From Corydoras sp. C115 (lineage: Eukaryota; Chordata; Actinopteri; Siluriformes; Callichthyidae): DNA of 64,000 nucleotides. This document shows, in pieces, positions 1-13,700 of the stretch. The notes beneath the pieces were generated by a model that was not told where the DNA came from, ran no database searches, and worked only from the letters and a program-made list of their open reading frames with translations. The position numbers and the translations under genes were made by a program. Each line of letters starts with the position of its first letter. Position 1 is the first letter of the stretch. The stretch covers positions 755,001 to 819,000 of the forward strand of contig JAFMOC010000108.1 in NCBI GenBank assembly GCA_019802505.1, given 5' to 3'.

Positions 1-358
1 GTAATGTATTTTAGGCAATTGCCTAAAAAGTATACGGTTTGAAGATGTTTCACGTTTCTAGATATTTTTTTGGGAAATAACTGAAATTATTTGAAAGGGC
101 TGGGAATTATATCAAATTCATTTGAGCTTTTTTAACAATGTAAAATGGTTATACATCGCAAAATTAAGATTAGTGCTCCCTCTACTGTCACTTTAACAAA
201 TGAAGTTCTACGTGGTTCCCTCTAGTTTACCCTCCCCTGTGTCTGTAAGCATACACACATTAACTACTCTAATGTGTCACAGCTGAGCTTCAATAGCGTA
301 GGTATAGTATAGTGCCAACATGCTCACATGTTGCATTACTAAAAGTACACTAACAAGT

Positions 359-407
<49 letters not shown>

Positions 408-1739
408 ATGCACCAGAGAGAATCTGTGATCTGATAAATGTGTCCAGTCACAACAAATTTTCATAAAGGAAAATTGAATTATAACTAAGGTCTGATACAG
501 AAAAGATACAGAACCGTGCTTAAAGTTTGTTAAAAGTCTTCTGGTACTAAAATGAATAGCACTGTCTTGTAAATCTGAAACAAAAATCATATAGTGGAAT
601 GGGGAAATAAGCAGAAAATAAGTGAGAAAATATTAATTCAATATGATTTCTTGATTAATGTGGACTGAAAAAAGAGACATTAAATTATAAAAGATCATGA
701 TGGTTATATCAAGATTTTATGATGAACTCGAAGGTGATCAAGCTATACATATTTCAGTTATTTAAAGGCCTGAACTAAGAGGCAAATGGTTTTCCAGATG
801 GTAATGTGCAGAATCTGGCTGGTAGTATTTTGGATCATTAAATCTCCAAAGCTACAATCAGATGGCACCTAAGCCACTTAGAGAGTGTGCCAGATAAGCT
901 TTTTCTTTCAGAAACCCACTAGCACCCAGATTTTATATAACGCTATTGGAACCTAGACTGAAAGATGGTTTATGAGGTCAGAAAAGACAAAAATTTAATC
1001 ACTTGTAAAAAGATTTTTGAATTTGAGGGTTTGTTTCCTGATAGGAAACTATGCATTAATAATAAGAGGCGAAAACTTCAAGTGTCAAACAGCTGCAACT
1101 GGGTCATGACTGATCTTCCAGAGTAATAATCCCAAATATACAAGCAAACACAAATTTGGTGGCCAATTCATTTCTCTTATTCAAGTCGAATGCCTAATTT
1201 TGATGCTCAAGAGGTATGTCACAATACGTTTACATATTTTATGTAATATTAGATAAAAGACAAAGGATAAAACTAAGCCTTCCAGAATAAAGAGAAGCCA
1301 TGATTGTTCGAAAGTAACCTTGGGAAAAAAAAATCCTGTTTAACAATCCGATAAACATAAAACAAATTAAAAAAATTATTGAAAAACAAAAAAATCTCTG
1401 TGCAAATCTAGTTTAAAATCACAGCAACAATAAAGGTGATGTGTCAGACTTGTAAAGACTGAATGATGATTAGCTTTACACCTAATGGTGCATAAAGTAA
1501 ACAATCCTTAAAAGTGGCAGCATTTCAATCTGCAGCAACTCTGGCAAGAACTTTTTCAAATTAACTTCAAGGATTATAAGTGGATGTGATTACCTAATAC
1601 TGCTTTAGGCCAATGCCAGAGAATTATGCTTCCATTCATGGCAATGGCATTTAAATGATTCACACGAGCAGAGAAAAGCCGAGACGCAAAGGATTCTGAA
1701 TTTCCGCAAAAGTGCCACAGTTGCTGACAGCATTTCTTG
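1..1739. other. 3' flank of tmem135, no gene seen
   Basis: AT-rich sequence downstream of the tmem135 stop codon. It probably contains the 3' UTR, but I could not fix the poly(A) site. The only strong feature is a poly(A) run at about 361-406. The 83-residue reading frame antiparallel to that run is made of its poly(T) complement and is not a gene. Confidence 0.6.
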
Positions 1740-4700
1740 TTAGCTTAGCTGTAAGTCCACAGGAGGAACCATCATGTACCTGGGGTCTAACTTGGGGTTG
1801 AAGTCTTTAAAGTGTCTAGAAGCATCAGTTCCAAAAATATCAAGAACTTTTCTGTTCATTAAGGCAAATCTGCAAAGCAACAAAGTAGCTGTTAGTAAAC
1901 AAGCCTTGGAAAAACGTTTTTGTTGGGTATTGCATCCCTCACTCTCAACAATCAAGTAAAACCTACCTGCCCTTAGTCAGTCTCAGGAGAAACTTCCAGT
2001 ACGATGGCCGCAGGTTTTGTACTTCCATCACAGCCTATATGGAAAGATTTAGAAACATTTATTAATTTGTGTAGTACAACAAAACACATCTAATATTTAA
2101 AAATTTGCAGAAAGCTGTATTTAAATCTTTTTTTAGTTGGCTATAAATCCATCAATTCCCTGCTTTGCCACGAAACAGCTACCAGTCTGGTGGTTAATGG
2201 TGAGCATGAAATGCATGAAATCAGGCAAATAGACTTTTAACTGTAACTGGAATGATGCTGTGGTCAGTATTTGTGTATTTGTGTTTTTTGCCATTCCAGC
2301 TAATAAAATCTATGTACATGGCATAGATGGTATATTTAGGGGAGCAAGTTTCATTTAGTTAAATATCAATGTATTATAGTTAGTTTTTAATATGTGGCAC
2401 AGTGGTTAGCACGTTCGCCTCTCAGCGCTAGGGATTCCCGGTTTGAATCCCCATCTGCGTGGAGTTTCCATTTTCTCCCCGTGTCCGCGTGGGTTTCCTC
2501 CGGGTTCTCCTGTTTCCTCCCACAGTCCAAAAACATGGATCAAGTTAATTGAATTCTCCAAATTGCCCCATATAGAGTGTGTTTGAGTGAGTGAGTGTGT
2601 GCCCAGCAATGGACTGTCCTGGGTGTATCTGCCCAGCGCCTGAGACGTTCTCCCCTGGATGGGCATGGGGAACCCCACCGCGACCATAATAGAGGATAAG
2701 GCGGGAGATAATGAATGAATGAATGAATGAATGAATGAATATTAAGGTGTTTCAGAAAATTCAAAATCCTTTTTGGCTTATTTTGTTTAAAATTTATTTT
2801 ATGTTAGAGGCTCTAAAATAGTTTTTCCTTATGTTGTTGGCATTCAATTATTATGTGTTTTATTGTCAATGTTGTTCCACAGTTGTGGCAGATTGGTGCC
2901 CCCATCCCCAGGAGGAGGCGTGTCCCATGTGTCATTGTCGTATGTCCAATGAAGCATCTTGTTAGTATGTGATGGTTATGTCTCTTGGTTGGGTACTGTG
3001 CAGGGGGGGTTTTGTTCAGTAGTAGTCTTACTTCATATAACGTATGTGACGTGTATTGACACCATTCCTCTTGCCATATTTTTTGCACAATGATCGGACA
3101 TAGAGGTGGGTGGTACGTGGCGCTGGGTAATTTCTTTCTCAGCTGCTTTCTTTGAGTTTATCTGCTTTTTCGTTGCCTACAACGTTGCAATGGCTGTGTA
3201 TCCAACAATAGGAGATATGTTTATTTTGTTTTCTTAGGTCTCCCTCAGTTGCCAACAGGAAGAGGGTTTGATGCAGAGTCCTAGGGGTTTGTACCTTTGT
3301 ACTCATATAGGTGCTGGTACTGATTGTTATAGAGGGATTGGTTAGCCGGGTTTTCTTTACTCCCTTGATTTTTGATGCCATACTGTAGGCATGTTTATAG
3401 TCTTACTCTATAGAGTAGTTGAAGGTGTGGGGTAAAGGATAGTTTACTGTCTAGTCACATAAATTTGAGCGTTTTTTTTTTTTTTTTTCAACTTTTATGG
3501 CTTCTCGTCTAGGGTAAAAAGTGAGTCTAGATGTAGAGTTCTCAGCTGACAGAAGAGGTTGCAAACAGTTTATTCATTGTTGGTTGTAGTGTGCGTTCGA
3601 CTTGTGGCATATGGCACCCTTTTGAGCAAATGCACAGATCATCCACATATAGACAGGCGATGACATTGGAAGTTATATGTTGGGTCATGTTGTTTATCTT
3701 AATGTTGAAAAGGGTAACAGATTGGATTGCCACCTTGCAAGACTCCTTGTTCTTGGGTATACAGGTCAGATAGAGTGGTATTAATCCTAAATTTGAACTT
3801 CCTGTTTGTTAGGTAGTTTGTTATGAGGGCTGGTAGGCAGCCTCATAGTCCCATCATATACAGGTCTTTCAGGATTCCATGACGTCAGGTTGTGTCGTAG
3901 GCTTTTTCAATGTCAAAGAAGAATTCAACTATATGTCGTTTTGTTTAGAAAGCCATCTCTGATGTAGCTTTCAATTGCTGTGCTTCTATTTCATCTAAAG
4001 CCACTCTGGTGTTTGTTTAGGATGTTAAGATGTTCCAAGTAGCATACAAGTCGCTGCTTTACAATTCTTTCTAATGTTTTACCCAGGCAGCTTGTTAGGG
4101 CAATTGGTCTATAGCTGCTGGGGTCCTTAGGTTCTTTCCCTGGTTTGGAGATAGGGATCACAATAGCCTCTTTCCATTGGGCTGGGTATTCCTCAGTGGT
4201 CCAGATTTTGTTAAAGCAGTTGAGGAGGGTGATAAGGCAGGGATCTGATAAATGCTTTAGAAACTAGTAGTGAAAGGAATCTGCCTCATGAGATTTGTGT
4301 AGTAAGTAAGTTCAAGAGTAAACAGTTTGTTACAAGTTTCATTGTTTTCTAATGAAAAGTTGATCTTTTCTTTTTCTAACTACTTAATTGGTAGTTGAGG
4401 AGCTTGATTGAAAGTGTTCAGCAACTGCGTTGGTAATTTCTTTCAGTGGTTATTAGATTTTCATTTGCTTTGATATGTTGTATTTGAGGTTGTGTGCCTT
4501 TGCTCTCTGTTTCTTACCATGTTCCATACTGTTTTGTTTTTAAGTTGGAATATAAAGCTTTCCCATGTCTGTTACTTTGCCTGATGGACGATTCTTCGTG
4601 CCCTTGCAGCATTTTATAAGTTTATGGTATGCTTTTATTGCAATTTTGCATTCATTGTTAAACCATGGGTTATGTAGTCCTTTTGATTTAGCTACTGAAT

Positions 4701-7700
4701 TTGGAATGGACCGAATACCTCCCTCCATGATGGCATTGGTGAAGTTCCCGATCGAGATCGCTGTGGTTTGATTGTAGACTTTGGAGTTTTTCTTTGCAGA
4801 GTAGATTAAATTTGTGCAAGTCTGCTTTATTCAGTCGCCATATCTCTGTTTTTGATGTGTTTTGTTTTTGGATATCAGCTTACTTTTAATGGGAAAGTGG
4901 TCACTGCCACATAAGTCTTCCAGTTTATCCCAAACACAGTCCAGGAAGAGCTCCAGTGAGGTTATGGTATAGGTTTTAGGTTTATGTCTGGATAGACTCC
5001 ATGTCCAGGGTGAACGTAAGTGTTTTCCCCATTATTTAGGATACAAAGTTCATTTGTAGTTTGAATCTGCTCTTTGCATTCACTTTGTGGTCTGCTTACT
5101 GCCCCATAGGAAGTTGTGACTGTTAAAATCACCCATAATAATGTAAGGAGTGGGTAGTCAGTTGAGAATGTTTTCCAACTCTGTGGAGATATATTGTGCA
5201 GAGAGTAATGGTTTTTTTGGAGGGTAACAATGGCTGCAGTTGCTTGGTTGCTTTCGACAGACTTCCTTGCTTCTGGGTAGCTTAGTTTCTGTGAATATCA
5301 GATTTTCTGTATCTCTTATTATTCCAAATGGGGCATACTTTAGAGGCAGTGCTATGGTTTTCCGCGCAATTGGTACATTTTGGAGGCTTTTGGCAGTCTG
5401 GACCATGTTCCTCTTCACCACATTTGCAGCATACGGCATTCCTTTCCTGTGGTCAATAATGAGTGGCATGGTGGTGCAGTGGACAGCACACTCTCCTCAC
5501 AGATCCTGGGTTTTATTTCCAGGTGGGATGGACATTTTTCTTTCTGTTTCCACTTTGCATGTTCTCCCATGAATGCACAAGTGTCTTCCCCACAGTCGAA
5601 AAATATACTACTTGGTGCATCGGTGTTGGTAAATAGTGTTGCATTTTATCTGATAACTGCTGAGATGATTCAACCCGTGTGACAATGAGTGCTCAGATTT
5701 GAAAAATTTTGTAGTGATGCATAATAGATTTTTTAAGTTCTACAGACTATTAAGCACTCAGAATTTCAAGCAGCATTAAGCTCATTATTATGTCGCATGG
5801 ATGTTCTAATAAATGACATCTATTTCATAGGGATGTAACGGTACCAAACTGTAGCATAAGGGACACACTGGTCGCAAGGAGAATACATGGTTCATGCATC
5901 CTATGGGAATGTCCAAAAGTCATGCTAAGTGTAACTCAGTTTAAAGTTGGAGTATGGTGATACACGGAGGATAGAGGATCCTCCTGCTTTTATTCAACTT
6001 AACCAAGTGGAAGATTTTGGGTTCCCTATGAATTACAAAAGCACTGGAGCTAGAAGATTAGAAGAACTGGGTAGAAGATTATTTATTCATTTATTTATTT
6101 GTGTTTTAACGCCATATTTAGCATTTGTATGATATCCAATGGCAGGATATGGTACATTTTTACAGTCTGTATACTTTCACTTAGTCCTTATATTTCAGTC
6201 ACTCATATATTTCCATTTTTATCTTTTTAGCCGTGAGATATCTCAATACGATGACTTGATCTATGCGCCGTCCATGGTGGGTTCTTGGTCCGTTGTTGAT
6301 TTTCGGTTGTATTTGTATTTCGGTTGTATGAAGTTTGTTTCTGGTCTGGATGTCCCATTCAGTTTGCCATTTTGTCTGATGTACATGTTTTAGTTGTTTT
6401 AAGTCTGTTGAGGGGATTCTGGATTAGCCCTGAGGCCTCTGCAGTTCCATTGTATTATGGCATTTGTCATTTGGGTTTTGGCATGTTGGAACGGTTTATT
6501 TTGGGGATATACTGCGATGTCTAGTATGTCCCTCTTATTTCATCTCTACATCCTTGGTTTTCTCTGTTTTCTGTGTGTTGTGATCTAGGGCTTTTAGCAG
6601 TTGAGGGCAGTCACGTTTTTTTGTGTCATTTTTGTTGTTCATTTCTTCTTGGGTTTTACTGGTGCTAAGGGCCAGTTGTGATGCCATAGTAGGGCTTTGT
6701 GTGTATGTGCTTTTTGATTTTGGGGGTGCTGGCTCTTTGATAGGGTTTATTATTTGGGGTTTGTCTTTGTTGAGCCAGGTATAGTCGGTTTGGCAGCAGC
6801 TTGTTTTTGTTGTTTTCACCACATGCGCAAAAGTTTTTGTAAATGTGACACTGTTTCGGGGATTTGCTTTCTTGCTTCAGCATAGCTGATTTTTTTGGTA
6901 TGTTTAATTCTCTGAATTTCTTTCTCCTTTAGCCAGGTCAGACAGTTTTTTGTTTGATGCTGCATGGGCTCCTCCACAGTTCCTGCATATCAGGGCCTTG
7001 GTACATGGCAGCTCATTCTCTGCACAGTTACAACAAGTTGTAGTGCTTCTACATCCAGCTGATCCGTGTCCGCATTTTTGGCATTTATAGCATCTGGTAG
7101 GGTTTGGGATAAAGACGTCTACATCCACCCTTTGGTAACCTGTTAAAAGTTTGGTTGGAGGGGTGGTTTTATTGAAGGTTATTATATATGTGTTTTTAAT
7201 GACTCGGTCTTGTCTCTTGACTATGATTCTTTTGACGTTGCTTACTTCTTGAGGAGCCAGTTCTTTTGTTATGTCTTCCTCGTCCATGTCTTCTAGGTCT
7301 CGGAAGCGTATTACTCCCTTGCTGCTGTTTAGGGTTTGATGCGGGTACGTCTTTATGCTGATGTTGACAAATGATATTTGATATTTAACAGGTTGTTGGT
7401 CTGTGCTTTCTTGAGGCATTCAATTAGTATTTAGCCTGATGGAAGTTTCTTTGCATCTTTGACTGTGCCTGCTATTCCCATAATAACCTTTTGGATTGCA
7501 AAAGGTGAGAGTTTGGTCAGTGTCATGTCAGCTTGAGTGGACTCCATCACCACAAATCTAGGCCAGTTATCAGTCCTTTAGCGTTTAGGCTATTTGCCAG
7601 TTCTTGTTCGTTTTCATAGTCCAGTAGTTTTCGTTTTGAGGTATGTTTAGTATTCATGATTGGATCGGCTTTGTTTCATTATCCTTATTCCCCACCCACC

Positions 7701-10700
7701 TTGGAGCCCCAATGGGGGATACGCAGTGCCGCGGACCTCCTGCGGTTGCATACCAGGGCTATAAGGACAGTGTACTCGACACCAGGTGTTCTTAGCGTTA
7801 GACCCTGAGCCAGCGCCTTCTAGGGTTCTCCAAGGAGAATACAGCCTAGGGCATGTCCTGACCAGCCGATTGATTGGAGCGGGCCACTCCAACCTCCCGT
7901 CTATGCGAAGTTGGGGCCAAAGTGCTGAGTTGGGAAAAGTGGCAACCACAGCCACCACTCCCCTCAAACACCAGGATCCCTTTCTCTGCAGACACGGGTC
8001 GCACCTTACGGCAAACTAGGCGCCTTGTTTACTCGCCTTTTACTAGAAGCCAGAGGGGGCTGAGGACCTATTCTACCCCGGGTAGAAGATTAACCAAAGA
8101 TGTTTTTTCGGCAATGTGCAACGCAACTATTCTCTGCTGCTTTAAAGCAAAAAAGTTCAAAAACAACACAGAAGCAATTGTCATGTACAGTAATCTATAA
8201 CATATTGCAGGTGTTATGTTTGAGAATAAAAAAGCTGATACACATAATACCAAATTTTTACAGAACTATGTGGCCCATACCCTGGTGTGAACCAAACCAT
8301 GAATTTTTAGTACTGTTACATCCCTACTATTTAATGTTACGTGTACATAAGTTAACCAATTTCCAAGTTAGTAATAAAAACTGTAAAACTGTATAAATAA
8401 TGTAGTACAACACATATAATGCTGCCCATCAATTGTTTCTTAATGTTTAAATCATACTCACTGCTTGAAAGCAGATGGCAGTTGAGATGGCATAGATAAT
8501 TGTGTCAGCTTGAGGAAAATAGGGAAAGTGTCCAGCCTCTATGCCTTTGAAGTACATGGTCTGTTGGGAGCAGAATCAAAGCACAATGATTTAAGAACAT
8601 GCTCATAACTAAGATGATAAGTGTGGATGTGAAGCCTACATATTAATAAAAAAAAATAAAATAAAAAAAATAAAAATGTAAATGTGTCGGATTTCGGATT
8701 ACCTCAACCAGCTTAGAAAAAAGATACATTGAGATGGTGGTGCTCTTGTAGAAAAACATGGACATGCCTGCAAGAAAACCTGACACAAACAAAAATGTAT
8801 ATGAAAAAACAAGATAGGAGCTGAAAAAGTGAGGGGATGGAGATGAAACACATTTACCTGCTATTAGAGCATGCAGCTCATCATCGAGGTTTCTTACCCA
8901 GCGGAGAAAACAGCTGGTTCCCTTTAAGCCAAGAAAAAGATGTAACAGGACAGCAAGTCAGACAGAGGGTCAAATAAACTAAAATTGTTCTATGAAATAA
9001 GATCACAAATTAGAAAAAAGTGGACACATTTTATATTAAACAGATCAAATATGTAAATATTAATAACTTTTAGTATAATTCAAATTCACTCCACCTCTGC
9101 TGCACGCTTACACTCCTCCACATAAAGCTTCTTTCTAAAGACCTATAGAGGTCTATAGGTGTCAGGTAATCTAGAGTGTAGGACCATCAATCTAAAGGTT
9201 GTGTGGTAAAATCCAAAGTTCACTGAAATTAATGATGTGGTGCCTTAAGCAAGGCCCTTAACCCACATTGCTCCAAGGGGCAGTATCATGGCTAAACCTG
9301 TGTTTTTGCTAGTGATCGACCGATTGATCGGCCGGCCGATTAATCGAGGCCGATTTTTGGCATTTTTAGATAATCGCATCGGTCGATATAAGACCGCACA
9401 AGGCCGATATTTAAACAATGCCTACAGGCAACGCTGTGGGCAGCTCCGTCATTCTGGCTAAATGACTGAATACAGTCATTTGATCTAACTTTTGCTTAGA
9501 GTGACCCCTAGTGTTCTTCCGGCAGAACGTCAGTCAATGCTCAAGGCAATGGATTGTTGGTGTTTTGAAACTGCGCTACGCCTCAAGAAAGAAAACAGTT
9601 TCTCTTTCAACTCTCAGTATTTGTTACTGGCTGCTCTTTGTAATGTATAAAGTGTTTACTGTCTGCATAATTAGAGCGATTATGTTATTTAGAGAGAAAA
9701 TGCCAATAGTTTTATTTGGAACTGTAATCTTAGCAACCACTTGAACAGCTAAACTGGCCAACTAATACTAATTAGCGCTAGCTAACGATGTAATAATGTT
9801 CCGGGATGCTATTTCTAACATATACAGTTGTGATCAAATTTATTCAACCCCCACTGAAATAAAGTGTTTTGGCCAGTTTGACATTGATTTGGATCATTTC
9901 AGTCATCTTATTTACAATTATATCAAAGAGGCACTTATAAATTAGACAAATATAACATAATATTTATGATGGAATAACCACAAATGTCTTTACTGTGCTC
10001 ACATCATTATCAGTTTTATTCAACCCCCTAGTGACATTATTTTTTAGATAATGTACAACATCCTTTTCCAGTTATGACAGCTTTCAAGCGTGAAGCATAG
10101 CTTGACACAAGTGTCTTGCAGCGACCTATGGGTATCTTAGCCCATTCTTCATGGGCAAAAGCCTCCAGTTCAGTCACATTCTTAGGCTTGCGCACTGCAA
10201 CTGCCTTCTTTAGGTCCCACCAGAGGTTCTCAATTGGATTTAAGTCTGGTGATTGCGATGGCCACTCTAGAATGTTCCAGCCTTTCATGTTCAACCATGC
10301 TCTAGTGGACTTGGGTGTGTGCTTCGGATCATTGTCCTGTCGGAAGGTCCAACGTCTCCCAAGCCGCAGGTTTGTGACTGACTCCATCACATTTTCCTCC
10401 AAGATCTCCTGGTACTGAAGGGAATTCATGATACCCTGCACACGTTGAAGCTTTCCTGTACCATTAGAAGCAAAACAGCCCCAAAGCATAATTGACCCCC
10501 CGCCATGCTTCACAGTAGGCAAGGTGTTCTTTTGTTCATAAGCCTGGTTCTTCCTCCTCCAAACATAGCGCTGGTCCATTGTCCCAAACAGTTCTAATTT
10601 AGTTTCATCTGACCACAGTACACTGTCCCAAAACCTTTGTGGCTTGTCCACATGACTTTTGGCATACTGCAGTCGACTTTTCTTGTTCTTTGGAGTCAGC

Positions 10701-13700
10701 AAGGGGGTGCGCCTGGGAGTTCTGGCATGGAGGTCTTCGTTATGCAGTGCGCGCCTTATTGTCTGAGCTGAAACTTCAGTGCCCACATCTGACAGGTCTT
10801 TTTTCAGTTCCTTAGCAGTCACGCGGGGATTTTTCTCCACATTACGCTTCAGGTAGCGCACAGCAGTCGCGGTCAGGATCTTCTTTCTGCCACGACCAGG
10901 TAACGTTTCCACTGTGCCCTTTAACTTGAACTTGCGAATGATACTTCCGATAGTGTCTCTTGGAATATTTAACAACTTCGCAATCTTTTTATATCCATTG
11001 CCATTCTTGTGAAGAGCAATAACCTCTTCTCTTGTCTTCTGGGACCATTCTCTTGCCTTCACCATGCTTGTAAACACACCAGTAGATGTCTAGAAGGAGC
11101 TGAGTATCACAGTCCTTTTAAATCTGCCTAATTGGTGCTTATCATGCTTGATTGCTGCTCGTTGACATCCACAGGTGTTTTCAATACCTGATTGAAAACA
11201 CTGGAATGAACCTCTGTTCTTATGAGTGGTAGTTGTAAAGGGGTTGAATAATTGTGTCAATGAAGAAATCACAAAAAGGCCATTTAATACTTTATGACAA
11301 AAACAATTGATGCTATCTTAGTTGCATTTAGTTCTTTAACAAGTCCTTGTAAGATTTCATTATGAACACAATTACAAATGTGCACTGAATTCCATAAAAC
11401 CCTTCGCAGCATTGGGGGTTGAATAAATTTGATCACAACTGTATATATATACACTGTTATATACTGCTAATTGTAACATATATACTGTTTGTATAATTAG
11501 GGCGATTTTGTTAAACTGGCTAGCTAACGCTATATATCGCTAGCACTAACTGTTGCTGGCTTACAAGCAGTGTTGAGCCACTTCACAGCTTTTCTGAACT
11601 AGTTCATGTTCAGTTCATACATGCTCAAAGTTCACTATTTTAATTCTGAACTAGTTCAGGTCAGCTCATTTAATTTTTTTCACACTACAAACTACAATGT
11701 GTTTGTTAATATTTTATTTACTAATCTAAATTAGCTAAATTGGCTCATTAGTTCAAAAGTTCATTGAATGTTGTTCTGTGTGCATTGTGCAATGTTCATC
11801 AACAAATGTTAATTCTAAAAAGATGCTGCTATCTGCTTATGTTTAGGTACACTGAAACTTGAATCGGTCGATCACTAGTTTTGACACCAATATTTTGGCA
11901 GAAGTGCCATGACACTCTGGGCAGGGGGTATAATTAGAGGTAATTTATGCTGGCAGCTCCACTGATGAAAGTGTGCAGCTTTTACAAACTGGAACATCTC
12001 ATGCTGCATAGAGAGAGATCGTGAAATGAGAGGAGCACGATGTTCGATAAGATTCAAGTTTTTTTTTTTATTATTTGTCATTCCACAATATACACTCACT
12101 GGCCACTTTATTAGGTACACCATTCTAGTAACGGGTTGGACCCCCTTTTGCCTTCCGAACTGCCTCAATTCTTCGTGGCATAGATTCAACAAGGTGCTGG
12201 AAGCATTCCTCAGAGAGTTTGGTCCATATTGACATGATGGCATCACACAGTTGCTGCAGATTTGTCGGCTGCACATCCATGATGCGAATCCCCCGTTCCA
12301 TCACATCCCAAAGATGCTCTATTGGATTGAGATCTGGTGACTGTGGAGGCCATTTGAGTACAGTGAACTCATTGTCATGTTCAAGAAACCAGTCTGAGAT
12401 GATTCCAGCTTTATGACATGGCGCATTATCCTGCTGAAAGTAGCCATCAGATGTTGGGTACATTGTGGTCATAAAGGGATGGACATGGTCAGCAACAATA
12501 CTCAGGTAGGCTGTGGCGTTGCAACGATGCTCAATTGGCATGCTTTCATGTTGTTGACGCCAAATTCTGACCCTACCATCCGAATGTTGCAGCAGAAATC
12601 GAGACTCATCAGACCAGGCAACGTTTTTCCAATCTTCAATTGTCCAATTTCGATGAGCTTGTGCAAATTGTGGCCTCAGTTTCCTGTTCTTAGCTGAAAG
12701 GAGTGGCACCCGGTGTGGTCTTCTGCTGCTGTAGCCCATCTGCCTCAAAGTTCGACGTACTGTGCGTTCAGAGATGCTCTTCTGCCTACCTTGGTTGTAA
12801 CGGGTGGCTATTTGAGTCACTGTTGCCTTTCTATCAGCTCGAACCAGTCTGGCCATTCTCCTCTGACCTCTGGCATCAACAAGGCATTTCTGCCCACAGA
12901 ACTGCCGCTCACTGGATGTTTTTTCTTTTTCGGACCATTCTCTGTAAACCCTAGAGATGGTTGTGCGTGAAAATCCCAGTAATTCAGCAGTTTCTGAAAT
13001 ACTCAGACCAGCCCTTCTGGCACAAACAACCATGCCACGTTCAAAGGCACTCAAATCACCTTTCTTCCCCATACTGATGCTCGGTTTGAACTGCAGGAGA
13101 TTGTCTTGACCAAATCTACATGCCTAAATGCAGAGTTGCCGCCATGTGATTGGCTGATTAGAAATTAAGTGTTAACGAGCAGTTGGACAGGTGTACCTAA
13201 TAAAGTGGCCGGTGAGTGTAAAGCACAGTGCAATATATGTGGAACGAGACAGCGTTCCCCCGGAACAAGGTTCTACATATAACAGCCAACACAAAGTGCA
13301 CATGTGAAAACATAAGGATTACAATAAATACAGGACGATACACAGTACAGTAAACAATAAACATTCAAGTAATGAACAATAAACATTCAAGTAATTAACT
13401 TTTTTTTTTCCCCCAAGTAAACATTCAAGTAATGAACAATAAACATTAACATTCAGTTAACATTTAGTGGAGAGGTAACAGTGCTGGTGAAATTGTTTAA
13501 GAGTCTGATGGCCTGAGGAAAGAAACTGTTACGCAGTCTGGAGGGGTTGGCCTGGATGCTCCGGTACCAGAAGGCAGGAGTTCAAAGAGTGTGTGTGAGT
13601 GTTGTCATTCACAATGCTGGTTGCCTTGCGGATGCAGCGTGTGGTGAAAATGTCCGTGATGGAGGGGAGAGAGACACCGATGATCTTCTCAGCCGTCTTC

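Larger units (their letters stand above)
9310..11877. mobile_element. Non-autonomous hAT element, split by a Tc1
   Basis: The left end is TAGTGATCGACCGATTGATC and the right end is the complement of TAGTGATCGACCGATTC. The 8-bp flanks GTTTTTGC and GTTTTGAC match at 6 of 8 positions. A 1.6-kb Tc1 element sits inside at TA. Without it the element is about 950 bp, and it aligns along most of its length with the copy at 34597-35521, including the GATCGGCCGGCCGAT palindrome near the end. No transposase is seen, so it would depend on one supplied elsewhere. Confidence 0.75.

Noticed and set aside
339..590. 83-residue frame with a long poly-Phe run
   Set aside because: It is the complement of a poly(A) run and flanking AT-rich sequence; no protein-like composition or homology.
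2393..2460. tRNA gene at SINE heads
   Set aside because: A- and B-box-like sequences are present, but there is no tRNA cloverleaf with acceptor stem, and each is followed by the same SINE body.
2406..2764. Short frames in SINE copies (repeated at 27201, 45536, 48686, 54448, 54954, 57118)
   Set aside because: Each repeats the same SINE body translation, such as CPSRGERLGRWADRPRTG; repeat-derived and non-coding.
7647..7967. 106-residue minus-strand frame
   Set aside because: It covers the 5' UTR and first codons of the LINE at 6082-8079 in a frame that reads into ORF1 only at its end; not a separate gene.
9511..9744. 77-residue frame also present at 35099-35329 (MFFRQNVSQCSR...)
   Set aside because: Two copies keep a similar frame, which looked like a conserved gene. 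Both lie in the same place within copies of one non-autonomous hAT family, so the similarity is shared repeat ancestry. No transposase motif.
12219..12970. Plus-strand frames over the Tc1 transposases
   Set aside because: Shadows of minus-strand transposase genes, caused by their codon use.
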